Source: Thamnocephalis sphaerospora (taxonomy: Eukaryota; Zoopagomycota; Zoopagomycetes; Zoopagales; Sigmoideomycetaceae). Taken from it: DNA of 35,098 bases. The position numbers and the translations under genes are program-made. The stretch covers positions 1-35,098 of the forward strand of contig KZ992526.1 in the NCBI GenBank assembly GCA_003614735.1, given 5' to 3'. Below the pieces are notes generated by a model. The model ran no database searches, had not been told where the DNA came from, and saw only the letters and a program-made list of their open reading frames with translations. Position 1 is the first letter of the stretch; each line of letters starts with the position of its first letter. Shown piece by piece: positions 23,020-33,093 of the stretch.

Positions 23020-25053
23020 TCATTCCGCATGGCTCTTGAGAGAGGCTGCGTCAGGAATAGCCACACCTGCGCTGCGTGCCCTTGCCAGCAGTCGCTCTGC
23101 CCACTTGACGACCGGCATATCAATGCTGCGCGTTGAAGAGACCGCATGCAGTAAGTGGACCATAGGATGCAGCGTATTGCGCAGGCAGACTAGCCACCTA
23201 CAGCTTTCCATCCAGCCCAAATGCACCCACGCCGACCTTGGAGTGCTCCTCATGGCCTAGACCCATACAGACCGTTATGCTCAGCTGCGGTACGCTGCGG
23301 TGTGCTGCGCCGCTTCACGCCACTCACCAGCAATGATGCGTACAGCGCGCGCAATATCTACGTCATTACGTGTACAGCGAGTAGCAAAGGTGTGAACATT
23401 CTTGCGCAGCTTGGGTTTCACCTCCCAGCAGACGCTCACCCTCGTCGGCCGGACGGTACATGTCATGGATGATGGCGATCTGCCCAGGATGGATTGCTTG
23501 CTGCAGAACACGCCATCGTGTCAGCGTTCCGACGCCGCTTGGCGCATCCACCGCTTAGCCTACCTTGCCGGTAAACGCCATCTCTCGTCCCTCTTGGCAC
23601 TCCTCGCGTAAAACAGCCTCGTTGTTGTAGTCGATGCAGACCTAGGTAGCGCAGCAGGCGTCGGTTGCACTGCGCATCACACGCTAGTCCCACGCTGGCA
23701 TGGCAGACACGCATCTGCTTACCATATCAATGGACTGCAAGCCGAATGCACAGGCTGCTGTGACCACTGCGGAGCGCGCGTAGAGCATTTCACGTCGGTG
23801 CGACGTCCGAAGCATGCCTAGAACAGCGTGTTTGCGGTGTTAGCGCTCGCAGCTGCATGCTGCCGGGCTGGATGCACCCACCGAGGTCGGCGCAGTAGTC
23901 CTCGGCCGCAAACTGAATGCACGCGACAATGCACGCAGTAGACGTACACACGCACGCGTATGTGAGTGAGAGCGAGCAAGCGGGGGCGCGAGGTGGCTGT
24001 GGCGGATGGCCAGCATGCATGGTCACCGTCGCTGCGACCGTCATCGCCACTTACGAGCAATGCGCTGACGCGCGGATCAGACGTTGCAATCTCACGTAGG
24101 TTCTGGATACCAAGTGCGCTTTCAATCGACAGAATCAGGCGAATGTGCTCTCGGCTGGTGTGTGACCGTGTATGCACATTGCCATCAGTGGACATTTGCC
24201 GCAATGTGCGTGCGCGTGTGTGTGTGTCATCGTGTGCCTACCGCTCTACGGGCGCGACAGAGTCTATCATGCGACAGACAAAGTGCACATCCTTGGCCGC
24301 GTGTACTTTGGGGATCACAATGGCCTGAAGATGCTTGGAGCGTAGCTGTGTGCCAACTCAGCATGAGGACGGATGCTGCGGCTGCGGCTGCTACTGCGGC
24401 TGCTGCGTTGCATGCAATCTCGCACTCACCGTCACGTTGAGATCATCCACTGCCAAACCTACCGGGCAACATGAGCTGCACGTGTCGGAAGCAGCGGCCG
24501 CCGACATCGCGTGAACTACTTGCCAGACTCTGTCGAATTGATCCGCACGGCAATCTCGTTGGCTCGGCCGGCTGATGCCTAGGTGCCGCCGGCCAGGCAT
24601 TGGTCAGCGGAAACGTGTGCGCTGTCATGCAGCTGCAGCTGCTGCCGACCTGAAGCGTATCAAAGACCATCTCACGCGCCGCACCCTTGCGTGCCAGCGC
24701 CACACTATCCTCGAGGTCGTACACCAGACAGTCGGCCGTCAGTTTTAACGCGCTCTTGAGCTTGCGCTGGTCACTACCAGGCACTGGACGCCGACGCTTG
24801 TGAACACGGACGCGCAGGCGCGTGCATATCAGCGCGGGTGCCTACCATAAAAGAGCGCGCGGCGAGCGCGGTCAGTTTGCGGGTCTGCGCGGGAATCGGC
24901 AGGCTGGAGGTGTGCGGCGCTGCTGGCGCTGAAGGTGCGCGTTGCTGTAACACTAGCCGCCGCAGCAGCACCACGAAGCAACGCGGTCGAGAATGCACAC
25001 GGTGCAGCACGCAGTGACAGCCGCGTGGCAGCGACAGAACCAATTGACAGCAT
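23020..25053 (-). CDS. CLYBL: Citrate lyase beta-like protein, mitochondrial (HpcH/HpaI aldolase family), 361 aa
   Basis: CLYBL-type enzymes cleave or hydrolyse CoA thioesters such as citramalyl-CoA and malyl-CoA in the mitochondrial matrix. Thirteen exons total 1086 nt. Residues 1-~65 are Ala/Arg/Ser-rich with no acidic residues at the start, as for a mitochondrial presequence. Then FYVPGSDQRKLKSALKL, DCLVYDLEDSVA, GRANEIAVRINST, AVDDLNV, AIVIPKVHAAKDVHFV, LILSIESALGIQNLREIA, FAAEDYCADLG (Mg-binding Glu/Asp), GLQSIDMVCIDYNN, KQAIHPGQI and GAFGLDGKLIDMPVVKWAER follow in family order. Human CLYBL is 340 residues, so length fits. Intron 24459-24523 has a GC donor (GCAAGT) and the join ESG-LAVDDL is unambiguous. 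Three introns carry dinucleotide or CTG-type repeats. It converges with PRP28, with 135 bp between stops. Confidence 0.93.
24374..24407. repeat. CTG/CGG-type trinucleotide repeat in a CLYBL intron
   Basis: Imperfect CTGCGG/CTGCTG repeat within intron 24346-24429, on the minus strand read as a CAG/CCG tract. It lies outside the coding exons. Confidence 0.75.
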
Positions 25054-26205
25054 AGCTTATCACAGAGACGAAGGAACAGTGTGCGTCACGGTGAGATTGG
25101 CAGCGCAAGGCAGCGTCAAGGTGGAGGAACGGAATGACGTGGGGAGGAACGGCAGTCGACCACCATGACGCTCAGCTCATATCTTGTGCATCCGCATATA
25201 CCCAAGGAGAGAGGCCAAGGAAAGAGCAAAAGGGTGCGAGGGAGAGCGAGCGAGAGCGAGGGCACAAGCAGCCGTACGCGACGAAGGGAGATACAAGGTA
25301 CGAGGCGCGGCAGGAACCAGGCGAGGCTGCTCAGTATGGACGGAGCTTTGCAGCATGCCGCGGAGACAATGATGCTCTTTAAGTGTGCCGTACCGATGCT
25401 GGCACGGCTCACTCCTTCTCATTCCTCTTCCGCCACGTTCGTCCAGCCCGACGCTTGCACCACCTCTGGACAGTCCCGACCTGCCTGCCTACCGTCTCGC
25501 TGCCAGGTACACCTACTTGGCGACACTCGGCCCCATCTTGTCTTGCGCCACGTCAACCTACCGGCCCACGCCGTCCTCCTGCCTCATCCCGCAGCCTGTC
25601 CTTGGCTACCGCTCTTTCTACCCGCGTGCTGGTTCATTCCACCTTACCCTTCTTCCTCTCCGCTTTCCTTCCCTGTGTTGTGGCCGACTGAGCGTGCGAC
25701 GCTGAATACTACGCCTCATCACACTCTTCTCGACCTTTACCTGCCAGCTTACACGTACGCAAGTGCGCGCATATACTAAGGTAGGTAGGTAGGTGCATAC
25801 CAGCGGCAACTGCCGTGAGCAACGGTGTTCTGGTCGACGGCAGCGGCCAAGGACAGCGTGTGTGCACGCGCAACAGCGCAACGGTCGAACGCGCTCTAGT
25901 ATGGTTTGCTTGCCTGGTCGACGGCAATGGCCGGCGTGTGCGTGCTCACCGACAGGCTACACTGCAGAAGGCACGCGCCGTTGGTTTGCCGAGGCACTTT
26001 AGCCCCAATTAGCGGCCGGACACTGGGCAGCAGGCACCCAGCGCACCCAGGCCTTACCATGCCAGGCCGACCGCATGCAGGCTAGACTGGCATGGCACCG
26101 GGCTATTGGCAAATGGGCCGAAAAAGTTTGCAGGATGGTCACGATGACGCTGACTGACATCTACGTTCCGTGCCTAGTTATCACGCCAGACGTGGGCTCT
26201 TCAAC
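25054..26205. other. 1.15 kb divergent intergenic region between CLYBL and PTC1
   Basis: Several open frames cross it without any known motif. It holds C/T-rich runs (about 25409-25700), a short GGTA repeat near 25780-25794, and a diverged 84-nt tandem repeat at 25830-25997. I take it as promoters and leaders of both flanking genes; an upstream non-coding or short coding exon of PTC1 cannot be excluded. Confidence 0.5.
25830..25997 (+). repeat. Diverged 84-nt tandem duplication upstream of PTC1
   Basis: The 19-nt start CTGGTCGACGGCAGCGGCC (25830) recurs at 25914 with 17 of 19 identities, and a TGGTTTGC block recurs near the end of each unit. In one frame the units read LVDGSGQGQRV and LVDGNGRRVR, but no ATG opens that frame. 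Confidence 0.5.
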
Positions 26206-27767
26206 ATGGTCAACAAAACTCAAGAAATGCGGGAGGCGAGCGTATGCACCCTGCCGAATGGCAAGGTGGCATATCGCGTGGGCGTGTCGGAAGACCGAAA
26301 CAAGCGGTGCCGCCGTGTGATGGAGGTGCGTACGCGTGGCGCGCATGCAGGCGCCGGACAATTCTGCCGCTTGGCCGACTTGCAGTTAGACTGCCGTGCT
26401 AACCGGGCGTGGCGGGATGGCGCGGCGCGGCGTCTGCAGGATGCACATACCTTCCAGCTGGACTTCAACGGGGTGCCCGGCCAAGGTTTCTTTGGTCTCT
26501 TTGACGGCCACGGCGGCAAGAGCGCTGCCGAATGGTGCGGCGAACACTTTCACGAGGTAAGCGTCGACGCGCAGTTACGCTAGGCTGCCAGGAGAGCAGC
26601 AATGCGCACACGCGTACATGGACGTGTTGGCGACGGGCGATTGGGAACGCATACATACATGTATGCATGCACCCGTCGCTGTCGCTGCCGCTGTTTGCGC
26701 ACCGTTTTTGGCGTACAGCACGATGGTTTTACAGAATTCGCTAACCAAAGGCTGATCGTTTTCCCTGGTGGGCTGGCTGGGTCAACAAATGTGTACGCAT
26801 GTGTGTGTGTGTGTGTCAATGTGATGTGGCATCCTTCCTTGGCACAGACACTCGAGTCTTGCCTCGCGGAAAGCCTTGGCGCCAAGCCTGTAGTAGAGAT
26901 TCTGGAGTCGGCTTTTCTGCAGGCAGACGGAAAGCTTGCCGAAAACAAGGGTGGCCACTCGGGCTGTACCGTGGCGACGGCCCTTATGCTGCTCGAGTCG
27001 AAGCCTGACGTTGACGGCAAAGATCCGCAGATTCAGGTGTGTGTGTGTGTGTGTGTGTGTGTCGGGGCGTTTTGCGCGACACTTTTGCTAACAAACACCA
27101 CGCGCGTGTAACAGCGCAAGCTCTATACGGCCAATGTTGGCGATGCCCGCACTGTTCTCTGGTAAACGCGTAGTGTGACGTGACGGCTGCACGTGCAGTT
27201 CACTTACTGGGCGCATGCCATTCTTTTGCTCGTGCGCCAACCGTTCAGCCGTGATGGCAAGGCGGTGCGACTTTCTTACGATCACAAGGGTAGCGACCCA
27301 CAAGAGTCGCAGCGGATTACCGACAAGGGTGGCTACATGATGGGTAATCGGGTGAACGGTAAGCACGCGCTGGTGAGCCGGCAAACACGACAAGAATCGT
27401 TTATCCTTTCTGCTGCGCACTAGGCATGCTGGCCGTCACTCGTGCTCTGGGTGACACGGCCATGAAGGAGTTTGTAATTGGCAACCCGTACACCTGCGAG
27501 ACAGAGCTCTGCCCCTCTGACTCGTTCCTGATTGTAGCTTGCGACGGGGTAAGCAAGTGCGCGTGAACGCACTGCCGTCTGAGCGTTGCTAACGCGCACA
27601 TGTGCACTCGGTAGTTGTGGGATGTGTGCGAGGATCAGGTGGCCGTCGATCTCGTCAAGGATGTGTCTGATCCGCAGAGGGCAAGCGAGATACTGCTGCA
27701 GTATGCGCTAAACAACTTTAGTTCCGATAACCTTACGGTGATGGTGGTGCGTCTCGAGCAGCTGTAA
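26206..27767 (+). CDS. PTC1: PP2C-type serine/threonine phosphatase, PTC1-like, 286 aa
   Basis: Metal-dependent protein phosphatase that in fungi dampens MAP-kinase stress signalling in the cytosol and nucleus. Seven exons (26206-26325, 26440-26556, 26848-27036, 27115-27161, 27249-27358, 27424-27548, 27615-27767) total 861 nt. PP2C motifs in order: [20 protein letters not shown] (metal-binding Glu/Asp), [77 protein letters not shown] and [10 protein letters not shown]. The GV-EDRN-RRxMEDAHTF start and compact length match PTC1 rather than the longer PTC2/3. All metal ligands are present. ATG 26206 is chosen because the preceding in-frame codons lack another ATG. The third intron begins inside a (GT)13 run. 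Confidence 0.94.
27037..27062 (+). repeat. (GT)13 microsatellite at the 5' splice site of a PTC1 intron
   Basis: Thirteen perfect GT units start exactly at the exon end (ATTCAG then GT repeats), so the splice donor itself is the first or one of the first repeat units. The exon/intron join is fixed by the protein frame ([14 protein letters not shown]). Confidence 0.9.
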
Positions 27768-28164
27768 CAGCATCGTGACCGCGACGCCAATGGGCGACCA
27801 GCGGCCGTGAGGACAGGCGGCTGCGCTTCCTCTATGCTCTGCAGCTGGTCCGCATCACTCGCTGCCCTTGGCTTTTCCCATCTTTCGCCCAATCTAGTTC
27901 TTTTTACTCTGCCAGCGCTTCACCTCGCGCCTGGTCGACTTCCGCATGTTTGTTGACCGTGCGCACACACACTGATATGTCCACGCAAAACAGCGATGAA
28001 ATGAAAATTTGGTGCTTCTCAGTTACATGTTTGTGCACACCGTGATACTCTCTGGAGCTGACAAGACTAGCGACTAGGCTACCAAACGTGAAGGATTTTA
28101 ATCACCTGAAGACTGGCAACTACATCACGACCTGGTGTGGGCGCCCAAGACAAAGCACAGACGT
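27768..28164. other. Convergent intergenic region, PTC1 and RPS20 3' flanks
   Basis: Holds the 3' untranslated regions of two convergent genes. A-rich stretch near 27995-28010 may serve termination. No gene or repeat is recognisable. Confidence 0.5.
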
Positions 28165-28639
28165 TTAGACGTCGGCGATGGTGACCTCGACCTCGACTCC
28201 CGGCTCGATGGAGATGGAGGTCTACGTAAGCGGCAGCGGCAGCAGCAGCAGCAGCAACAACACGGTTAGCCAAGTGTCGCTCGTCCACAGTGCGCCCATG
28301 AGCAGACATCTCCTGCCGCCGCCCGACACTTACGATCTGCTTGACGATCTCCGACGGGCTGTGGAGGTCGATGAGGCGCTTGTGGATGCGCATCTCATAG
28401 CGATCCCAGGTCTTGGAACCCTCACCGTTCGGGGTCTTGCGGGTGGTGATGCGCAGAACCTTGGTCGGGAGACGGACCGGGCCCTTGACACGGAGCTGCT
28501 TGTCCTTGGCGCGGCCGACCAGATCGGAGCAGACCTTCTCGAGGTTCTTCACGTTGCGGCTGGTCAGGGTGATGCGGATCCGGTGGATCTTGGCATCAGC
28601 CTGCTCCTCGTAGCCGGCCTTCTTGGCGACGTAAGCCAT
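28165..28639 (-). CDS. RPS20: 40S ribosomal protein S20 (uS10), 120 aa
   Basis: Component of the small cytosolic ribosomal subunit head. Two exons, 28639-28334 and 28221-28165, total 363 nt, with a 112-nt intron (GTAAGT donor, ACGTAG acceptor). The protein contains [71 protein letters not shown], and across the intron [18 protein letters not shown], nearly identical to animal and fungal S20. Length matches the family. The intron contains a GCA repeat. It is transcribed divergently from the DUF726 gene. Confidence 0.98.
28232..28260. repeat. GCA-type trinucleotide repeat in the RPS20 intron
   Basis: Plus-strand GGCAGCGGCAGCAGCAGCAG-like tract just inside the acceptor end of the intron. On the transcribed strand it is a TGC/GCT run close to the 3' splice site. 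Confidence 0.8.
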
Positions 28640-28735
28640 GCTTGTGATTGGTTTTGGGAACGGTTCGACACGAGCGAGCGAAACGAACGGCGAAGCTTGG
28701 CTCAGCGGTGACCAAGAATCGGCGATTGCTGGATG

Positions 28736-28770
28736 GTGGAAGAAGGAGGAAAGCAAAAAAAGAATCGAAA
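28736..28770 (-). promoter_or_regulatory. Polypyrimidine tract upstream of RPS20
   Basis: On the minus strand the region is a long T/C run interrupted by few purines, about 100-130 bp upstream of the ATG. Such tracts at or near the start of transcription are common in ribosomal-protein genes. Role inferred. Confidence 0.45.
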
Positions 28771-28802
28771 AGCGACGCGCTTTGTGTCTGGTGTCGGCCC
28801 CA

Positions 28803-28823
28803 GACAGGGGATGCACCCCTGTC
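28803..28823. repeat. Perfect 8-bp inverted repeat with 5-nt spacer in the RPS20/DUF726 promoter
   Basis: GACAGGGG and CCCCTGTC flank ATGCA. The position between two divergent genes suggests a dimeric factor site, but this is inference. Confidence 0.6.
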
Positions 28824-29020
28824 AGTCGCACTGATGCGGCGATTAGAGTGGACTGCGAGATTGCATGCTGATTTGGAACGCAGCATGGCCGCCACCGCGC
28901 TGGTTTGCTACGTCACGTTTAATAAGAAGCTGCCGTTGCTGGCCGTTGCCGTTGCCGTTGCCACTCTTTCTCATACACTACTTCCCTTGCGCGCCGTCCT
29001 CATTGCTCAGCTTGACCAGT

Positions 29021-31274
29021 ATGGCGCAAAGTACACCGACAAGTCCACTGCCGGCCAAAGACGGCGAGGCGGACGAAGCGCTGTTCCCGCCACCCATTCT
29101 GGATAGCATGCCAGATACACGGCGCATGCTGTTTGCACGGCTCTGCCTCTTTGTTGCCGAGCACGAACTTCGCTGCGACACGGACGACTGGTCAAGCAGG
29201 TTCATGCAGACGCTCTTTCACCATCTGCAGCTGACGGACCCGTCGTGTACGTATGCACTAGTGACCGCGCCGAAATGGCAGGCGAGCGACTGCTGACAAA
29301 TTTACTGCATTTCTACATCGATGTCAGTGCAGAAAGCGGTGGTGCGCATGGCATGGGACGATCTTAGCGAGGAGGATGTAGACGAGATGGTGCACCGAGT
29401 ATTTGATGCCACCTTTGGCAACGAAAAACCGCCGCCACCGCCACTACCGCCACGGCCAATCACCACGGAAAGCGACGAAGACGACGACATTAACGGCGAG
29501 GCGGCCAAGAGCTCGAAGGCGCCCAAACAGCCGCTGGAGGAAAGCGAGGCGGCTGACATTGTTGCGGGGCTTGGCGCAGTCAACATTGCCGACTCGGCTG
29601 CGCTGGCTAAAGCGGAAACGGTCGAGTCGCTTTCGGAAGCACAAGTGAAAGCGGCCGTAGAAGAGGCCACCGCGGCTGTATTGGCCAATTCGGAGTTTAC
29701 GGCGGATAAGCTGACGCGGCGGGAGGCCGTTATGCTGGAGTTGCTGCTTCTCTACATTGGCCTGGTCGGCACCATGACAGTTGGCAAGGACGGAGAAACT
29801 GCCAAGCACGTAGACGATGAAAAGCACGCGGCAAAGGAAACAATGTTGGAGGCGGGCGAGTATGATGCACGTTCTCGCGCTGTCCTCTACTACATCGCCA
29901 AGCGTATCTCTCTGCCTGCAGAACGCCTCTGCGGCCTGGAACGCTGGGTAGCACATCGACTTTTCTTTGCACGCGAAGCGGCAGCGGCCCACGATGATGA
30001 TCAGGCGGAGCAGACGGACGAAGAGTCCGACAGCAGCGATATGTCATCGCTGGCAACCATGACAAGCCGATTGCGCGCCACTATGAAGAGCCGCAACAAG
30101 CGCGGCCGCCTGTGGCGCTGGACAGCCACGGGCACTTCGGTGGTAGTTGGTGCGGTCGCGTTGGGATTGACGGGCGGTCTAGCGGCGCCCCTGCTTGCCG
30201 CTGGCATTGGTATGCTCGGCGTTACATGGGCGGGCGCTCTTGCTACCGTCGGTGGCATTGCACTGGTCACGTCGCTGTTTGGCGTAGCGGGCGGCGGTCT
30301 TACCGGCTATCGAATGGCACGACGTACCGGTGGTCTGAGCGAGTTTGCCTTTCTGCCCATTGGCGTCGATCCAAAACTGCCGGTGATTCCATCGCTGCAC
30401 GCAACCATTGTGGTACCCGGTTACCTGAAGCCAGGCACCGACGCCACCATGCCATGGCGTGTGCCATGTGCTCGCCACTTGGGCGATCGCGACGTCTATG
30501 CGCTTGCCTACGACACTCAAGTACTGCAAGAACTGGGCAAGGCGTTTCGCGAGTTTCTTGCGACACAGGCGGCCTCTTATGCGGCCGGTCAGGTGCTCAA
30601 GCACACGGCACTCGCCGCCATCATGACACCGCTGGCTGCGCCCATGACACTGGTCAAGCTAGGCAGTATCATTGACAACCCATGGGGCATGGCTGTAGAC
30701 CGTGCGCGTAAGGCTGGCCTAGTACTGGCTGATGTGCTTCAGGAGCGTGTGCAAGGTCGAAGGCCGGTTACCCTGGTACGTACACACACCGTGAGCTTTT
30801 GTCGCAGAACGGCGGCTTTGCTAAATTGGTTGAAAACTGCGCGTAGGTTGGTTACTCGGTGGGTGCACTTACCATCTTTGAGTGCCTACAAGCGCTGGCA
30901 GACAGAGGCTGCTACGGTCTGGTTGATTCGGGTAAGAGCTGGATGGCGCGGTGTACTGGTCATTACTATAGCATTGCTGACATCTACCATTTGATTCGCC
31001 AGCTGTGCTATTGGGAGCACCGGTGGGCGATGATCGCAAACTGTGGCGCAAGGCACGCTCAGTTGTGTCCAACCGTCTTGTCAACGGCTACGTAGGATCC
31101 GACTGGATTCTGGCTTTTCTCTGCCGTGTTCACGACCAGCAGCTTAAGCCAGCTGGTCTGATGCCCATACCCATGCCGGGCGTTGAGTCTGTAGATCTTT
31201 CGGGTGTTATCAATGGTCATCTGGGATACCGCAAACAGCTGGATGCTATTCTAAGTGTTATTGATATTTCTTAG
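29021..31274 (+). CDS. DUF726/TMCO4-family membrane protein with alpha/beta-hydrolase-like domain, 676 aa
   Basis: Family of multi-pass or hairpin membrane proteins with an alpha/beta-hydrolase fold; some fungal members act in vesicle or Golgi membrane trafficking, the enzymatic substrate being unknown. Four exons (29021-29246, 29328-30775, 30847-30931, 31003-31274) total 2031 nt. An acidic N-terminal third is followed by a Gly/Ala-rich hydrophobic block (residues ~340-430, GAVALGLTGGLAAPLLAAGI and following). Then come VVPGYL, YALAYDTQVLQELG, NPWGMAVDRARKAGLVLADV, and the nucleophile elbow TLVGYSVGALTIFECLQAL, whose GYSVG serine motif is created by the 30776-30846 splice. VLLGAPVGDD, GYVGSDWILAFLCRV and INGHLGYRKQLDAIL close the domain. 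The His/Asp partners are not certain by eye. Confidence 0.92.
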
Positions 31275-31743
31275 ACGCTTTCAGTCGAATATATGCATTT
31301 TAGCGATCAAGCGGTGCTCATTCTGCAGCTCCTATGGTGCAATGTCATCAGCTTACAGCGACCTGTGTCTACAGCCAATCGGTTTACGCTTGACGAGATT
31401 GGAAAACGGTGCATTAGCATAGAGTCAGTAGGTGTAGTGGCATTTGGATGCACAAAGTATCCTGAGGCGAGACGCTTGTCAAATGATAGGTCGAAAGAGG
31501 CGATGCGATGAGGAGCGGGTGCGCAAGACCAGGTACTGTGCCTCTAGAGCCGCGTGATGTAGCAATGCGGTGAAATAACAGGCATTTATGTGGCGGTGTA
31601 GCTACTCAAGGATACCAAATACTTGTTGTAAAGAGCACGGCAAGCTTTATTGCCGCACACACACAGCCATACTACGCTATGCAACCAAATGACAGCGGCT
31701 ATTGTACAGCGCAATGCAAACAAAACAATACATCAAGCATTGC
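31275..31743. other. Convergent intergenic region, 469 bp
   Basis: 3' flanks of the DUF726 gene and of the kinase-like gene. Short open frames have no motifs. Nothing else seen. Confidence 0.5.
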
Positions 31744-33093
31744 TTACGCAGCTGTATTCTGTGTAGACACATTCGGGCTCCACCTGTTGTCTGGGGGCGG
31801 GATATCATGCCATTCGGGCTTCTTGTTCAATAGTAGCTTCGCCTTCAGCTTGTTCCACGTCTCAGCCCAGGCTGGGTTCTTTGGCTTGTAGTTGAATAGA
31901 TCCGTGTCCCTTTCTTCGGTGAAGCGCTTAACGTTATCCCGGTTCTCAGGCTTGGGTGTCAGGAACCTTTCAATTTCTTGACGCAGGCGGCCGTTTTGGG
32001 TATTGACTTCCGGAAATGTGTTTTTGTCGGTTGCTTCAATCTCCTCCATTTTACGCTGCAGCTCTTTGGGCACCGGTGCGAACGCGCCATGCTCGCTGGA
32101 GTCATCAAAGTTATAAGGCGCCATGCCGTTTGTCACAAAGTACAGCGTTGCGCCAAGCATCCAAGCATCGCGCTTGTACTGGTTGACAGACGATTGGATA
32201 TAGTCCTCTGGCGGCGCAAAACCGTGCGACTTGATGGCCGACGGTTGTCGTGGGTCCCTAATAGACTGAGCCGCATCAAATCCCGTGAAAACAACCTCAA
32301 AGTTATCAGGATCATCTTCCTTTGGCCGGATGTATATGTCTACCACGTTGGGAGAATTGGTAAGACGGCGCGGCAATTGCCTGAATAAAGCAGACGGCAC
32401 TTACTGTCTGGAGTGATGTTGCCGTGGACATTGCGGATCTTGTGCATAGCGTAGATTGCTGAGTAGATCAACAAAGCACAGGTTAGCGGTACGCTACAAG
32501 CAGTCCATGCCGACGGAGAGCACCTACCGCTGGACATCAAGCCGGCAAGCCTAGATGCAAACACGTCTTTGTAATCGCCCTTCAGCAAGGGTGCGTACTC
32601 TCGCAGACTGTATCCTCTGATCATTTCCAAGATCAGACAATGATAGTGATCATCTGTCTGGAACATCTCTAGTCTCCTAGGCACCGCGGCATACTCGGTA
32701 AAGCCTGGCAACGAGTCGAGGTCCTGTTTGCCGAGTCAGCGCGAGCATTGTATTTGGCGCGTTGGCACACGGCAGACCTACATGAAGAACACTAAACTCG
32801 ATTTCGTACTGATCAAAGTACGAAGTACACTTGAGCAAGCCGCGCTCGCCCTTGTACTCTACGCTGGCAGTGCGTAGTCCATCTTCTCTCTCAGGATGCC
32901 ATTTGAGGATATTGAGACCAGACTGGCCGGACCAGTCGACTGCGACAAATTTGGTGGACTGCGTTGCACCACCGGATGCTGAACCGCCGCTAGACGGTAC
33001 GGACGATTGCGTTGGTGCTGCATATACCAGGCTGCTGCTTAGCAGCGCGGCAGCTGCCATCACAAAAAGCGTGTGAACGGAGAAGGAGCGCAT
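31744..33093 (-). CDS. Secreted protein-kinase-fold protein, predicted pseudokinase, 385 aa
   Basis: Four exons (33093-32782, 32723-32528, 32458-32405, 32339-31744) total 1158 nt. Residues 1-25 form a clear signal peptide (RSFSVHTLFVMAAAALLSSS, cleavage near VYA-AP), then a Ser/Gly-rich linker. The rest follows the kinase fold: beta-3 GLLKCT (Lys88) with a following Glu (97 or 99), hinge-like LILEMIRGYSLREY, catalytic-loop equivalent HGNITPDNIYI (181-191), GFD at the DFG position (207-209), APPED at the activation-segment end, and DAWMLGATLYFVTNG as helix F. The catalytic Asp of HRD is Asn, the next Lys is Thr, and the DFG Asp is Gly, so phosphotransfer is unlikely. No membrane segment or ER-retention end is evident. 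It probably acts outside the cell or in the secretory path; target unknown. Confidence 0.85.

Larger units (their letters stand above)
28640..29020. other. Divergent promoter region of RPS20 and the DUF726 gene
   Basis: 381 bp. Contains the pyrimidine tract for RPS20 and an exact inverted repeat at 28803-28823. Next to it, CAGTCGCA (28823-28830) differs by one base from the HomolD box (CAGTCACA) known from fission-yeast ribosomal-protein promoters; this resemblance is weak. Confidence 0.5.

Noticed and set aside
24374-24407. CTG repeat as a polyglutamine or polyleucine coding tract
   Set aside because: It lies inside a CLYBL intron whose borders are fixed by the conserved protein.
25165-25779. 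204-codon Pro/Ser/Leu-rich plus-strand frame
   Set aside because: Low-complexity composition from a C/T-rich promoter region; overlapping frames are equally open.
28178-28711. 177-codon plus-strand frame opposite RPS20
   Set aside because: Exact shadow of the ribosomal protein gene, which is certain.
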